Of a stretch of DNA of 64,000 bases, positions 24,357-33,773 are shown in pieces. The position numbers and the translations under genes were made by a program. Positions within the stretch are counted from its first letter, which is position 1. Each line of letters begins with the position of its first letter. The stretch comes from Vulcanimicrobiota bacterium. GTDB lineage: Bacteria > Vulcanimicrobiota > Vulcanimicrobiia > Vulcanimicrobiales > Vulcanimicrobiaceae. The notes under the pieces were generated by a model that ran no database searches, was not told the DNA's origin, and saw only the letters and a program-made list of their open reading frames with translations. The DNA is taken from positions 1,736,001 to 1,800,000 of the forward strand of contig PMSI01000001.1 of the NCBI GenBank assembly GCA_003168375.1, in the 5' to 3' direction.

Positions 24357-26771
24357 CTACAGGTGCGCGGCTGCGACGGCTCTCCCGGCGTTGAGCCGAC
24401 CGGCGCCTTGGCGCGCGCTCGAGATGCCGGGGAGTACGTCGGCCGTCGCCGTCAACAGCGCCGTCGCTTGCGCCGGTGTCAACGAGCGCGCGCCGCCACC
24501 GTGATAGATTTCCATCAGCGCGACCGTCCCCGCGACCTGCGGCGTGGCCTGCGACGTTCCGTTGAACAGAATGCGACAAACCTTTGGCGTTCCCGCGTTC
24601 TGGCACTGGTCCAGCACGAACGGATCGGTCGTGGTCGAGTATCCCTCGATCCAGTGCAGGAAGTCGGGGGAGGCATTGGGGTCGTCGTTCGACGCATCGC
24701 CGCCGGGCGCGACCAGCGTCGCGCCGGAGTTGGAGTAGTACGCGATCGTTTCCGCCGTGATCGTCGTGTAGTCGTTTTTCACCGTGTTCTGCACGGCGGA
24801 CGCGCCGACGGCAATCACGCCGGGGTACGCGGCCGGATAATCAGGCTGATTGCCGTCCTGGCCCGGGCATTCGTTTCCGGCCGCGGCGACGACGACGACG
24901 CCTGCCGCGAGCGCGCTCTCGACTGCGTCCTGCTCGCCGGCGTCGGCGCCTTGGCTCTGCGGAGAGCCGATGCTCAGGCTGATGACCGAAGCACCGTGCG
25001 AGACCGCGTCGTTGATCGCGATCGCTTCATCGACCGTGCTCGCCGACGGCGTGTCGTTCGTGGCGGTGTTGTCCGGGAAGATCTTGTACGCTTGGAGGTG
25101 GATCGAGAAGCCGACGCCCGCATAGCCGTACGTGTTGTTCGCCAGCGCGGTCGCCAGGCCCGACGTGTTCGTGCCGTGGCCGTCCGTGTCCTGAACGGCC
25201 GCGTTCCCGGCCGTTTTTTTGCTGTTGATGACTTGCTCCGCGAAGTCGACCACGAAATCGTCCTGGCCGAGATTGGCTCCGGTCAGGTCGACGCCGGTGT
25301 CGATCACCGCGACCGAGACGCCGGCGCCGCCGGTGGTGAGGTTCCACGCGCCGTTGACGGCCGCGTTCTTCACGACGTTCGTCTTGTAGAAATACCACTG
25401 ATCGCGGTTGTTGAAGAACGTGTCGTTCGCCCCGGCCGCCGGATCGCTGGTGAGCCCGCGGTAGTGCGCGGGTGAGACCTCGACGACGTTCGCATTGCGA
25501 CGCAGCGCCGCGGCCGCCGCGTTGGCGTCGGCACCCGCCGCCAGCGTGATCGCGCGCAGTCTGCCGCCTTTGAAGGAGCCCAGCTCGGCGGCACGCACGA
25601 CCGTCGAGGCGCGTTCGATGCTCTCGATCGCGCCCGTTGCGGCGGTTGCGGCGTAGCGCACGTAGAGCTGGTTCGGGACGACGCCGCCGCGGCCGCGCGG
25701 CGCGAGCCGCTGTCCTTTCACCGGCAGGCGCGCGACGCTCGAAAAACAAGTGGTCGCCGGCGTCGCGGTCGGCACCGGCGTGGGGGTCGGCGGCGGCGTC
25801 GGCGCCGTGATCGGCGCCGAATAGATGCCGCCGGCTACGCCGATCGCGTACACGTGCGTGCCGTCCGTCGCGATGCTGATCGCTGCGCCCGGCTGCTGCG
25901 TGAACGCGCCGGCGCTCAGATCCTCGTAGTAAATGGGATAGCTGCCGTCCGCGTTCGCGATGTAGCCGAGCGCGAACAGCCCTCCGCTCTTGGTCGGCGC
26001 GACCTGCACGACGCCGCCGGACAGCTGCGCGAATCCGGAGGATGGATTGTAATAGAAGATCGCATTGGTCGCGCTGACGACGTAGAAGCCGCCGGGCGCG
26101 ATGTTGGGAGCAAAGCTGCCGAGATCCCACGACGCGGCGATGCGCACCGCCGCTCCGGGCAACTGCGTCCATACGCCGCTGGTAAAGTGCCAGATGCCGC
26201 GCCCGAATTGCCCGCCGCCTTGATTGGAGATCACGTACACCGAACCGTCGGAGCCGACGCTGATGTCGCTCGCGCCGCCGGCGATCGTGCTCCACGCACC
26301 GTTGGCGTAGTCGTAGATCCCGCCGGCCGAGTTGACGACCCACAGCGTGCCGTCCGGCGCGACGGAGAGGCGCATGGCGGCGCCCGGGATATTCGTCCAC
26401 GATCCGTTGACATAGTGCCAGATCGCACGATCGAGCCCGCCGCCCTGGTTTGAAAGGACCCAGATGGAACCGTCGGGACTCCCCGCGACGGCGATCCCGC
26501 CGCCGGGAAGCTGCGTCCACCCGAGCGGCCCGATCGCGCTCTTCGGCAGCCGTACGCCCGACATGGCGGACGGCGCGAGCAGCTTTGTCTGCACCATCGG
26601 CGGGGCGGAAACGGTCGCCGGAGAGATCGACTTCGCCGTCTCGAGCTGCACGCCGGCGGCACTCGGCGTCGTTCCGGCCGAGCGGCCTCCGCACGCCTGC
26701 AGCAAGAGCATGGAACCGAGCAGCGAAAATGCCGTCAGTCGAGCCCGCACACCGTTCACGGACAGCCTCAT
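24357..26771 (-). CDS. Propeller lipoprotein with subtilisin (S8) protease domain
   Basis: About 804 residues. ATG 26771 chosen over TTG 26783 because it starts the signal peptide; lipobox LLLQAC-G (Cys about 27). Residues about 80-320 are the same tectonin-like propeller as in the two neighbours. A Thr/Pro linker (about 322-342) leads to an I9/fervidolysin-like prodomain (about 360-440) and a peptidase S8 domain with the triad Asp about 491 (AVIDTGVD), His about 532 (DGHGTNTSG) and Ser about 740 (NGTSQATP). Predicted surface-anchored or secreted serine protease that self-matures. Paralogy covers only the N-terminal half; the catalytic halves are unrelated. Confidence 0.88.
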   Translation of the reverse strand: MRLSVNGVRARLTAFSLLGSMLLLQACGGRSAGTTPSAAGVQLETAKSISPATVSAPPMVQTKLLAPSAMSGVRLPKSAIGPLGWTQLPGGGIAVAGSPDGSIWVLSNQGGGLDRAIWHYVNGSWTNIPGAAMRLSVAPDGTLWVVNSAGGIYDYANGAWSTIAGGASDISVGSDGSVYVISNQGGGQFGRGIWHFTSGVWTQLPGAAVRIAASWDLGSFAPNIAPGGFYVVSATNAIFYYNPSSGFAQLSGGVVQVAPTKSGGLFALGYIANADGSYPIYYEDLSAGAFTQQPGAAISIATDGTHVYAIGVAGGIYSAPITAPTPPPTPTPVPTATPATTCFSSVARLPVKGQRLAPRGRGGVVPNQLYVRYAATAATGAIESIERASTVVRAAELGSFKGGRLRAITLAAGADANAAAAALRRNANVVEVSPAHYRGLTSDPAAGANDTFFNNRDQWYFYKTNVVKNAAVNGAWNLTTGGAGVSVAVIDTGVDLTGANLGQDDFVVDFAEQVINSKKTAGNAAVQDTDGHGTNTSGLATALANNTYGYAGVGFSIHLQAYKIFPDNTATNDTPSASTVDEAIAINDAVSHGASVISLSIGSPQSQGADAGEQDAVESALAAGVVVVAAAGNECPGQDGNQPDYPAAYPGVIAVGASAVQNTVKNDYTTITAETIAYYSNSGATLVAPGGDASNDDPNASPDFLHWIEGYSTTTDPFVLDQCQNAGTPKVCRILFNGTSQATPQVAGTVALMEIYHGGGARSLTPAQATALLTATADVLPGISSARQGAGRLNAGRAVAAAHL

Positions 26772-26806
26772 CTCTTGTCGCAAGGGAGCAGGCGCTCTAC
26801 GTTCGC

Positions 26807-27697
26807 CTACGCTTCGTCGCGCACCCGCGCGAACGCCATCAGCTCACCGATGTTCACGTTGACCGGCGCCGACCGCACCTTCTCGGGGATCGCCTTCGCG
26901 GCTGCGCGGTAGAGCTTTACGGCCAGCGGGAGATACATGTCGACTTGGCCCGCTAAGTAGTCCGCGGTCAGCGTCTTGGTTGCCGGTCCGATCTCGATGT
27001 CGCTGAATCCGGCCCGCGTCAGCGCGAGCCGCAGCCCGCGGCGCGAAAAGAGCACGGTGTGCTGCATCGGCTGGAACATCGGCCAGCGCGCGCGCAGCAC
27101 GTGGCGGAGAACGTGTCCGACGTCGGGTGTCGTGATGACGAGCAGGGCACCGGGCCGCGCCACGCGGCGAATCTCTTGGAGGAATCGGACCGGGTCGAAG
27201 ACGTGCTCGATCAGATCGAAGGCGGTGACGACGTCGAACGGCGTCGTCACCTCGAGCGCGAGCGCATTCACGTCGCCGACCGTCAGACGTTCGCGGACGC
27301 GCGGCGAAGCGCTCGACACTGCTTCGTTCGAGAGCTCCACGCCGTACGCATCGAATCCCGCGTCGAGCGCCTGCTCGACAAAAAAACCGGCCGAGGCGCC
27401 AACGTCGAGCAGCCGGCCGCCGCGAACGCGAGCCGCGATCCGCCGCGCCCGCGTCGCGAAGGTGAGCGCTTTGAGGTTGGCCGCCGCGACGTAGTCGTTG
27501 TAGACGCCGCGAGCGTACTCTGCCTCGACGTAGGCGCGCATCTGCTCGATCGTCGGCATCGGATGCTGGAAGAGCGTCTCGCACACCGGACAGCCATAGT
27601 AGGTCGCGGGCGGGACGCGCTGGGCAATATCGGCGGGGACGCCGCAGATCGGGCAGTTGACGTCGGTCTTGGCGGCTTTAACGGCCAGCATCGGCAT
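26807..27697 (-). CDS. Zinc-ribbon class I methyltransferase
   Basis: 296 residues. The N-terminus carries two CxxC knuckles (CPICG and CPVCETLF, about 18-50), followed by an AdoMet domain: GGRLLDVGASAGFFVEQALD (motif I), YGVELSNEAV, FDVVTAFDLIEHVFDPVRFL and GALLVITTPDVGHVL. The architecture matches Methyltransf_23-type enzymes common in O-antigen and lipid-glycan clusters. It overlaps the upstream SDR gene by 20 bp, so the two are co-expressed. The protein at 28570-30087 has a related but degenerate front half. Substrate unknown. Confidence 0.88.
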   Translation of the reverse strand: MPMLAVKAAKTDVNCPICGVPADIAQRVPPATYYGCPVCETLFQHPMPTIEQMRAYVEAEYARGVYNDYVAAANLKALTFATRARRIAARVRGGRLLDVGASAGFFVEQALDAGFDAYGVELSNEAVSSASPRVRERLTVGDVNALALEVTTPFDVVTAFDLIEHVFDPVRFLQEIRRVARPGALLVITTPDVGHVLRHVLRARWPMFQPMQHTVLFSRRGLRLALTRAGFSDIEIGPATKTLTADYLAGQVDMYLPLAVKLYRAAAKAIPEKVRSAPVNVNIGELMAFARVRDEA

Positions 27698-28490
27698 AGA
27701 TCCGTTCGATACGAGATTTCATCAGGAGGGAATAGAGCGGCCGGGTCACGGGACCGAACGCTTCGTAGAGCCAGGTCGCGAAGCCGAGCGACGCCGGCAA
27801 GAACGTGACGGGCCGTGCACGTTCTATGGCCCGGAGCGTCGCCGCCCCGACGCGCTGGACGGAGAGCGCAGACCGGTTCTCCGGGCCGAGCTTTCGTTCC
27901 CGGAAGGTCGGGTCGTCGAAGAACGGAGTGTCGACCCGCCCTGGGCAAACGGCCGTCACCTCGACGCCAAAGCGCCGCAGCTCGTAGCGCAGCGCCTCCG
28001 CCAGACCGAACATTCCGTGCTTCGCTGCGCAATAGGTGGCGTTCGGCGTGATCGGGATGCGGCCCGCGGCGGAGGCGACGAAACAGATTGCGCCCGACCG
28101 GCGCTCGACCATTTGGCCGAGCAGCCGCTTCGTCAGCCGGACGTGTCCGGAGAGGTTGACGGCGAGAAGGCGGTCGATCTCCTCGTCGGGCGCCGCCTCG
28201 AAGGTGCGATAGGTACCGTACCCGGCGTTGTTCACCAGGACGTCGACGCCGCCGGCCGCGAGCAGCCGCTGGGCGAGCGCGTCGATCTCTGCGCCGCTCG
28301 CGAGATCGCATTGCTCCCACGTCACCGCTGCGCCGGAACCCCGCAGCGCCTCCGCGGTTCGCGCGAGCCGATCCGGATCGTTCGCGACGAGCACGAGCTG
28401 GTTTCCGAGCAGCGCAGCTTGGCGCGCGAGCTCGGCGCCGATCCCGCTGGATCCACCCGTAATGACGATCCGCTTGTTCCGCAGTTGCAC
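27678..28490 (-). CDS. SDR-family dehydrogenase/reductase
   Basis: 270 residues from GTG 28490, immediately before the Rossmann strand (RIVITGGSSGIGAELARQA). NNAGYGTYRTF, SAAGRIPITPNATYCAAKHG (Ser, Tyr-x3-Lys) and PGRVDTPFF are typical. The C-terminal segment with RPVTFLPASLGFATWLYEAF is hydrophobic, as in DltE/YqjQ-like SDRs that act on membrane-bound or long-chain substrates. Overlaps the methyltransferase start. Divergent from the glycosyltransferase at 28570 over an 80-bp gap. Confidence 0.87.
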   Translation of the reverse strand: MQLRNKRIVITGGSSGIGAELARQAALLGNQLVLVANDPDRLARTAEALRGSGAAVTWEQCDLASGAEIDALAQRLLAAGGVDVLVNNAGYGTYRTFEAAPDEEIDRLLAVNLSGHVRLTKRLLGQMVERRSGAICFVASAAGRIPITPNATYCAAKHGMFGLAEALRYELRRFGVEVTAVCPGRVDTPFFDDPTFRERKLGPENRSALSVQRVGAATLRAIERARPVTFLPASLGFATWLYEAFGPVTRPLYSLLMKSRIERIYADAGR

Positions 28491-28569
28491 GTTCGTGACT
28501 TCACCGCACGCTCGGCTCTCTCCGGCGTCGGCAGGATTTGGCGCTGCAATCCTGGAGTGTAGATGCCCT

Positions 28570-30087
28570 ATGCGCGGATACTCTGCGCCGCCGAGCGTCG
28601 TCCGGGTGCTCGAACGCTGCCCGTCATGTGAGTCTTCACGCCTCGAATACGAGTTCCGGATCGACGACGGCCGTGTTTCGCGATGCACCGATTGCAGTCT
28701 GTTGTTTTTGTGCGAGATGCCCCCGCGTGCCGCGCTGCCGGCGGTCGACTACAGCGATCGCGTGAGCGAACGTATCGCGCACCTCAAAGCGTCGACGGGA
28801 GCGGCGCCGCGCACCGTCCTCGCCGTCGTTCCTCCCGGAGCCTTCGGACGCGTCGACGGGGCCGACGTCGTCGCGGCGAACGATCTGGTGGCGGAAAAGC
28901 CGCCCGATCCGCCCTACGACGCCCTCGTCTGCATCGACGCGGTGGACCGGGTCGACGATGCGTCCTTGCTGCTCGAGCGCATCTACGCCGCGCTGGTGCC
29001 GGACGCACCGTCCTCGTTTACCGTCGCGTCGGTCGGGAGCACCACCGCACGGTATGCCGGAGCCTCGTGGCGGGGTTTCCGGTCCGGCGCGTCGACGTTC
29101 TATTCGATCGACACGCTGCAGTCGATCCTCATCCGACACGGCTTTCGGCAACCGAAGACGTACGCCGACGGCAGCCTGCGGCCCGGCTCGCTGCGCGTGC
29201 GCACGGCCGCGCGACTCCTCGGCGCGTTGGGTTTGCGCGCGGTTGCGGTCGCGGCGCAGCACCGCTCGCGCCTGCTCGACGAGGCGATGACGATCGTCAC
29301 GGTCCGCGGCGAGGCGATCGCGCGTCCGCGCCTCTCCGTGATCGTCCCGGTCTACAACGAGCGCTCGACTTTTCGTAAGCTCATGGATCGCCTCGTCGCG
29401 AAGCAGATCGACGGTATCGACATCGAGATCATCATCGTCGAGAGCAACTCGACCGACGGCTCCCGCGAGGAGGTCGTCGATTTCGCCGGGCATCCGCGCG
29501 TCACGGTGGTCTTTCAGGACCGGCCTTCGGGAAAGGGTAACGCGGTGCGTGCAGGACTGGTGCGCGCTACCGGCGACATCGTGCTCTTCCAGGACGCGGA
29601 CCTCGAGTACGAGATCGACGACTACGACGATCTGCTGCGGCCGATCTGCCTCTATCAGCGCAACTTCGTGATCGGCTCGCGCCACGTCAAGGGCAGCGCG
29701 TGGAAGATTCGCGACTTCAACGACGCGCCCGTCCTCTCGCAGGTATTCAACCTCGGGCACGTCGTCTTTCTCGGGTTGCTCAACACGATCTACGGTCAAT
29801 CGCTCCGGGATCCGTTCAGCATGTTCAAGGTCTTCCGCCGCGATTGCATCGCAGGACTGGACTTTGAGTGCAATCGGTTCGACTTCGACTTCGAGATCGT
29901 CATCAAGCTGCTGAGAAAAGGCTATCGTCCGCTCGAGATCCCGGTGAACTACCATTCGCGGTCGATCCGGGAAGGGAAGAAGGTCACGATGATCCGCGAC
30001 CCGCTGACGTGGTTCAGAGCGCTCGCGCGGTTTCGCCGCAGCGAGCTGTATCGCGCCGGCGCGAAGCCGTCGACGGATCGAGCTTAG
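28570..30087 (+). CDS. Fusion of zinc ribbon, degenerate methyltransferase and GT2 glycosyltransferase
   Basis: 505 residues. Residues 17-42 hold a four-Cys zinc ribbon (C17, C20, C39, C42). Residues about 60-240 follow the layout of Methyltransf_23 enzymes (YDALVCIDAVDRVDDASLLL parallels FDVVTAFDLIEHVFDPVRFL at 26807) but the AdoMet loop is lost (VLAVVPPGAFG). Residues about 254-505 are a complete GT2 domain of the DPM1/polyprenyl-phosphate type: LSVIVPVYNERSTFRKL, DRPSGKGNAVRAGL, FQDADLEYE. No C-terminal membrane segment. Stops of this and the convergent YfhO-like gene overlap (30084-30087). The front part may be a regulatory or binding relic. Confidence 0.87.
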   Translation: MRGYSAPPSVVRVLERCPSCESSRLEYEFRIDDGRVSRCTDCSLLFLCEMPPRAALPAVDYSDRVSERIAHLKASTGAAPRTVLAVVPPGAFGRVDGADVVAANDLVAEKPPDPPYDALVCIDAVDRVDDASLLLERIYAALVPDAPSSFTVASVGSTTARYAGASWRGFRSGASTFYSIDTLQSILIRHGFRQPKTYADGSLRPGSLRVRTAARLLGALGLRAVAVAAQHRSRLLDEAMTIVTVRGEAIARPRLSVIVPVYNERSTFRKLMDRLVAKQIDGIDIEIIIVESNSTDGSREEVVDFAGHPRVTVVFQDRPSGKGNAVRAGLVRATGDIVLFQDADLEYEIDDYDDLLRPICLYQRNFVIGSRHVKGSAWKIRDFNDAPVLSQVFNLGHVVFLGLLNTIYGQSLRDPFSMFKVFRRDCIAGLDFECNRFDFDFEIVIKLLRKGYRPLEIPVNYHSRSIREGKKVTMIRDPLTWFRALARFRRSELYRAGAKPSTDRA

Positions 30088-33050
30088 GCGGGGCTCGGCT
30101 TGCGCGACCGGCGCAAGCGCTTGAGCGTGGGCGCTGCCAAGACCATGCAAAGCAGGACGATAAGTCCTGCGACCGACGCGATCGTCCCGATCAGAGCGGC
30201 TCGCGACTCGTACGAGATCGTCACGACGTGCCGTCCTGCCGCGACGGAGATTCCGCGAAAGAGCGCGTCGGTGTGGATGATCGGAACGACCTGCCCGTCC
30301 ACCCTCGCGACCCAGCCGGGATAGTCCGTGTCGTTTTGGAGCAGGAGGGCCGGCGCGCTCGCGACCACGTCGGCCGTCACGGAGTCGCTGCGCGAATTGG
30401 TCACCGTCACGGATTCCGGCCCTCGCTGTGCGCCGACCGGGACCGCACGATCCACGACCGCGATATGGACTGCGTCGAAGCCGGGGTTCGCGAGCATCGA
30501 CCGGGCCGATTCGTCCGTGTTCGCCGTCACCGTCCGGTGAAAGAGCGAGATTCGAGGCAGCACGCCCGGGACACGGTAGACAAACGCACCCCTCGAATGA
30601 AACGCGGGCTCAAAGATCCGATGTGTTGCTTGCAGCGTCCCCCAATCCTCGCGCCGCTGGAAGCGCGGTTCTCCCCAGATCGCCCAGGCCGCGCACGCAT
30701 CGTCGGCTGCCGTAATGAATCTGAGCGTCACGTCTCGACCCGTGAACGCCGAGAGGTCGATTCGAAACGGAATCCATCGTCGCTGCGTGAGAACATGTTT
30801 GGGATCGATCGTGCGAGAAGTGCTTAGGACCGAACGCCCGCTTTGCTCCAGGTCCACGGTAAACGTGACGGGGCCGCCGCAAATGGGCATGTCCACGTAC
30901 GAGCCGGGATCTAACGCGATATCGGCGGCAAACACGGGGCGGGCGCCCGAAATGAGGGCCGAATACCGTGCCCCGGCGTACGGCGCGTGCTCGAATAGGA
31001 CGTCTTCGGAGACACCATTGAGACGCGCCGACGCCAGCCGCACTGATCCGCTGTTGTTGCGGGGCACGAGCGGGGCTGTTTGCTCCCATAGGCTCTCGAG
31101 AAATCCCCCAGGCGGTCGCTGAATCGAATCGATCTGCGCGGGAGAGATGAGCCAGGCGATCGACGAGAGCGTCATCCATCGTCGCACGAGCCGCGCCGCC
31201 AGATGAAGCGGACGCCCTCCGGTGACGCGGTCGGCTTGATCGCCGGGCACCGGACCCTCGTTCGCGGTCAGCGCGTTCACGAACGGTAAGAATTCTTGGG
31301 GATAGAGTGCGTTGATCGCGCTCGGGTCGGCGAAGCCGTACGCGCCCGCCCACTCAGGATACAGCATTCCGGAAAGGCCGAACACGCGCTCTCGACTTCG
31401 ATCGACGTGGTCTCCAAGATACGAGAGATACGGTGCGCCAGCGTACGGATCGTTGCTGATCGGCGGCATGTCGTCCCAAAGCTGCGGTACGGCATAGGCG
31501 GCGGAAAGCTCGGCGACGACGAGGAACGCCAAGCCGGCGCTTGCGATACGTCGCCGAGTTCCCTCAGAGGCGACGATCGCAAACGCAAGGCCGCTCGCAC
31601 AGACCAATGCAGTGACTGCGATCAACATCGCCGCCGGATCGCGCCACGCCTCGGGTCCCGGACCGATCGCGTGTTGCGTCTGGAGATCCAGATACGTCAC
31701 GAGCGCGAGCACCGAAGCAAATGCCGCGGTCACGATGCGAGCTCTCGCGCGACCTTCCCACAAGGCGGCCGCTCCGAAGCCTGCGAGGATCGCGACCGAA
31801 TCGCCGAGACAGAATTCGGCGTACTTCGGAAACTGGATCAGTTGAAAAAGCGGAAGTCCCCCCGTCCAGTTTACCAGTGGATTGCCATACCGCTTGAGGA
31901 CGCAATAGAGTGCGATCGCTCCGAAGAACAGCACGATCGGAGTTCGCTGGTCGCGGCGCCGCACCGCGGCGATCAGTGCGACGACGGCGAGCACCAGGAG
32001 CGTGCATCCGAAGAACCCTCGCACGCCCGTCGGCGCGACGCCAGCGACGATCGAGCGCCACGGCAATCCGAACACGAGCGGGGCAATCTCGGTGATCACC
32101 CCGAAGGACCAGCCGCCGTCCGCGGAGAGGCCCGGGATGCCTCCGCCGAGCGTGCGCGGGTCGTGTTGATTGTACGAACGGCTGACGTACTCGACGAACG
32201 GCACGATGGCGATCGCGCCGACGAGCATCCCGCACGAATGGCTCGCAATGAGGGCAAGCGTTGCCCGGACGCGTCCGGTTGGAACGGAAGCGACTCGCAG
32301 AACTGCGTAGAGCGCCGCAACGGAGAGCGAGAGAAGCGCCGATTCAGGCATTCCTCCAAGGTAGGTCAGGCCGCTCGCCAGCGCGAGGGCTGCGCAACGC
32401 GGCCCGTTGGGGCGGCGTACGACGAGCTCCGTTGCCCACAGCAGCGCCGGCAGCCCGATATCGACCGAAAGATGCGGAACGTTGTTGTAGAGCAGATAAT
32501 AGCCGGTAAGAGCGGTTCCCAGACCCGTGACGGCAGCTGCGTATCGATTGGTGAAAAGTCGCACGAAAAGCGCTGCGAACCAGCCCGCCAGAAAGAGCCG
32601 GAAGACGACGAACCAGTTGTATGCCCGCGGCGTCGGGTTCACCGCCAACAGCGCGGTAAGCGGGTAGAATGGTTGCGGCTGCATGGCGCCGTCGAACGGT
32701 ACGCCGTACCCGGCGTACGGGTCCCAAAAGGGAAGGCGATGTTCTTCCCACACGATGCGGTGCTCGACCGCGAGCCACGGTTCACTTTGAAACGCGGGCG
32801 CGCCTGCGTCTAACGTATGGTAACGCTGTGCATGCACGTCCGGCGCGGCTCCCGTCGGATAGATGCTCGGGGCGTCACTTGCGCTGCTGAGGAGCGAGTA
32901 GTTGCCGAAGAGATACGGTGCGAAGATGACCGAGAGCACGAGAGCAATGACGAGCGCCAGAACCGCCGCGTCACGCTGGTAATCGTTGGCCGCTGTCAAG
33001 GTGCTACGCCATGAAATTCCGGTGCGATGAATGCAGAAGCTATGCGGCAT
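30084..33050 (-). CDS. YfhO-family polytopic membrane protein
   Basis: About 988 residues with roughly a dozen membrane segments, then a large beta-rich extracytoplasmic C-terminal part. Start uncertain: ATG 33050, GTG/ATG-like codons upstream to 33107, or TTG shortly before NDYQRDAAVLAL. YfhO features: first loop with HTLDAGAPAFQSEPWLAVEH, FWDPYAGYGVP, QPQPFYPLTALL; TGYYLLYNNVPHLSVDIGLP; C-terminal NDTDYPGWVARVDGQVVPI. YfhO proteins are implicated in attaching sugars to surface polymers (GT-C-like fold). A paralogue lies at 33774-36224 on the other strand. Confidence 0.85.
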   Translation of the reverse strand: MPHSFCIHRTGISWRSTLTAANDYQRDAAVLALVIALVLSVIFAPYLFGNYSLLSSASDAPSIYPTGAAPDVHAQRYHTLDAGAPAFQSEPWLAVEHRIVWEEHRLPFWDPYAGYGVPFDGAMQPQPFYPLTALLAVNPTPRAYNWFVVFRLFLAGWFAALFVRLFTNRYAAAVTGLGTALTGYYLLYNNVPHLSVDIGLPALLWATELVVRRPNGPRCAALALASGLTYLGGMPESALLSLSVAALYAVLRVASVPTGRVRATLALIASHSCGMLVGAIAIVPFVEYVSRSYNQHDPRTLGGGIPGLSADGGWSFGVITEIAPLVFGLPWRSIVAGVAPTGVRGFFGCTLLVLAVVALIAAVRRRDQRTPIVLFFGAIALYCVLKRYGNPLVNWTGGLPLFQLIQFPKYAEFCLGDSVAILAGFGAAALWEGRARARIVTAAFASVLALVTYLDLQTQHAIGPGPEAWRDPAAMLIAVTALVCASGLAFAIVASEGTRRRIASAGLAFLVVAELSAAYAVPQLWDDMPPISNDPYAGAPYLSYLGDHVDRSRERVFGLSGMLYPEWAGAYGFADPSAINALYPQEFLPFVNALTANEGPVPGDQADRVTGGRPLHLAARLVRRWMTLSSIAWLISPAQIDSIQRPPGGFLESLWEQTAPLVPRNNSGSVRLASARLNGVSEDVLFEHAPYAGARYSALISGARPVFAADIALDPGSYVDMPICGGPVTFTVDLEQSGRSVLSTSRTIDPKHVLTQRRWIPFRIDLSAFTGRDVTLRFITAADDACAAWAIWGEPRFQRREDWGTLQATHRIFEPAFHSRGAFVYRVPGVLPRISLFHRTVTANTDESARSMLANPGFDAVHIAVVDRAVPVGAQRGPESVTVTNSRSDSVTADVVASAPALLLQNDTDYPGWVARVDGQVVPIIHTDALFRGISVAAGRHVVTISYESRAALIGTIASVAGLIVLLCMVLAAPTLKRLRRSRKPSPA

Positions 33051-33116
33051 GGTTCGGTGGGCAGCCTTCTCCGAGGAGGGACTCGCCGATCGCTGGAACG
33101 CCCCCACTCCTCATCC

Positions 33117-33122
33117 GGAGGA
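33117..33122 (+). promoter_or_regulatory. Shine-Dalgarno selecting a TTG start
   Basis: GGAGGA lies seven bases before TTG 33130. No comparable site precedes the upstream ATG at 33031, so the TTG is preferred as the start of the following gene. Confidence 0.6.
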
Positions 33123-33129
33123 CCTGCTG

Positions 33130-33768
33130 TTGAGAACGTTCGCCAATCTCCTCTTCGTGCTCGCGTGGGCCGGCCTCGCGTTTCTCGTCGTGCGGGCGCT
33201 CATTCTCACGTTCGTGAAGGACCGTCATCTTGCGGGCTTAGCGAGCAGTGGAGTGGCATTGGCGTACATCCTCGGTGCAGCGTCGCCGTTCGGGATGCAC
33301 CAGTCCGGTGAACCGCCGGCGGCGTCTTCCGCGAACGCCCCGGCGGCGATTACGTGGGAGACGCCGGTCGCCGGTCGTTGCCGCCCGGGGACGCACGTCT
33401 CGGCGGTTGCTGCTCGGGGAAGTATCGATGCGGTCGCGGTAGGTGCAATGCCCGCGGCCGGCCCCGCGCCGGCGATCGAGATCGCATCGGGTACGCCGCT
33501 TCACTTCGTCGGGTGGGTGGCATTACACGACGGGCCTGCGGAGTCCGCATGTGTCGTGGTGGACGATGTGGTCGCACAGACGTCGGGCGCGTACGGTCTC
33601 AGCCGGCCCGACGTCGCCCGCGCCATGCAAGCACCATTGCTTCAAAATGCCGGTTACAGCCTGATCGTAACGCTGCCGCGCGGTACGCATCGCGTGACGA
33701 TCGGCGGCGTTGCTGCGGACCAGTCCGTTCAATATATCGCTCGGCCGCTAGCGGTTCAGGTGCGATAG
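33130..33768 (+). CDS. Two-TM protein with C-terminal RPDV-motif domain
   Basis: 212 residues from TTG 33130. Two membrane segments (about 4-27 and 36-54), a linker, then a beta-rich domain at about 120-212: HFVGWVALHDG, VVVDDVV, YGLSRPDV (159-162), AGYSLIVTLPRGTHRVTI, PLAVQVR. The same architecture and motif spacing recur at 36255, 52370 and 53014. I do not recognise a named family. The N-out/C-out hairpin would place the domain outside the cytoplasm. It sits 5 bp before a YfhO-type gene and is divergent from another, hinting at a partner role for these polytopic proteins. Confidence 0.8.
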   Translation: MRTFANLLFVLAWAGLAFLVVRALILTFVKDRHLAGLASSGVALAYILGAASPFGMHQSGEPPAASSANAPAAITWETPVAGRCRPGTHVSAVAARGSIDAVAVGAMPAAGPAPAIEIASGTPLHFVGWVALHDGPAESACVVVDDVVAQTSGAYGLSRPDVARAMQAPLLQNAGYSLIVTLPRGTHRVTIGGVAADQSVQYIARPLAVQVR

Positions 33769-33773
33769 AACCG

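Noticed and set aside
33051-33107. N-terminal extension of the YfhO-like protein up to 33107
   Set aside because: The added residues are not membrane-like or signal-like and would lie antisense to the leader of the divergent gene; a later start is more plausible.
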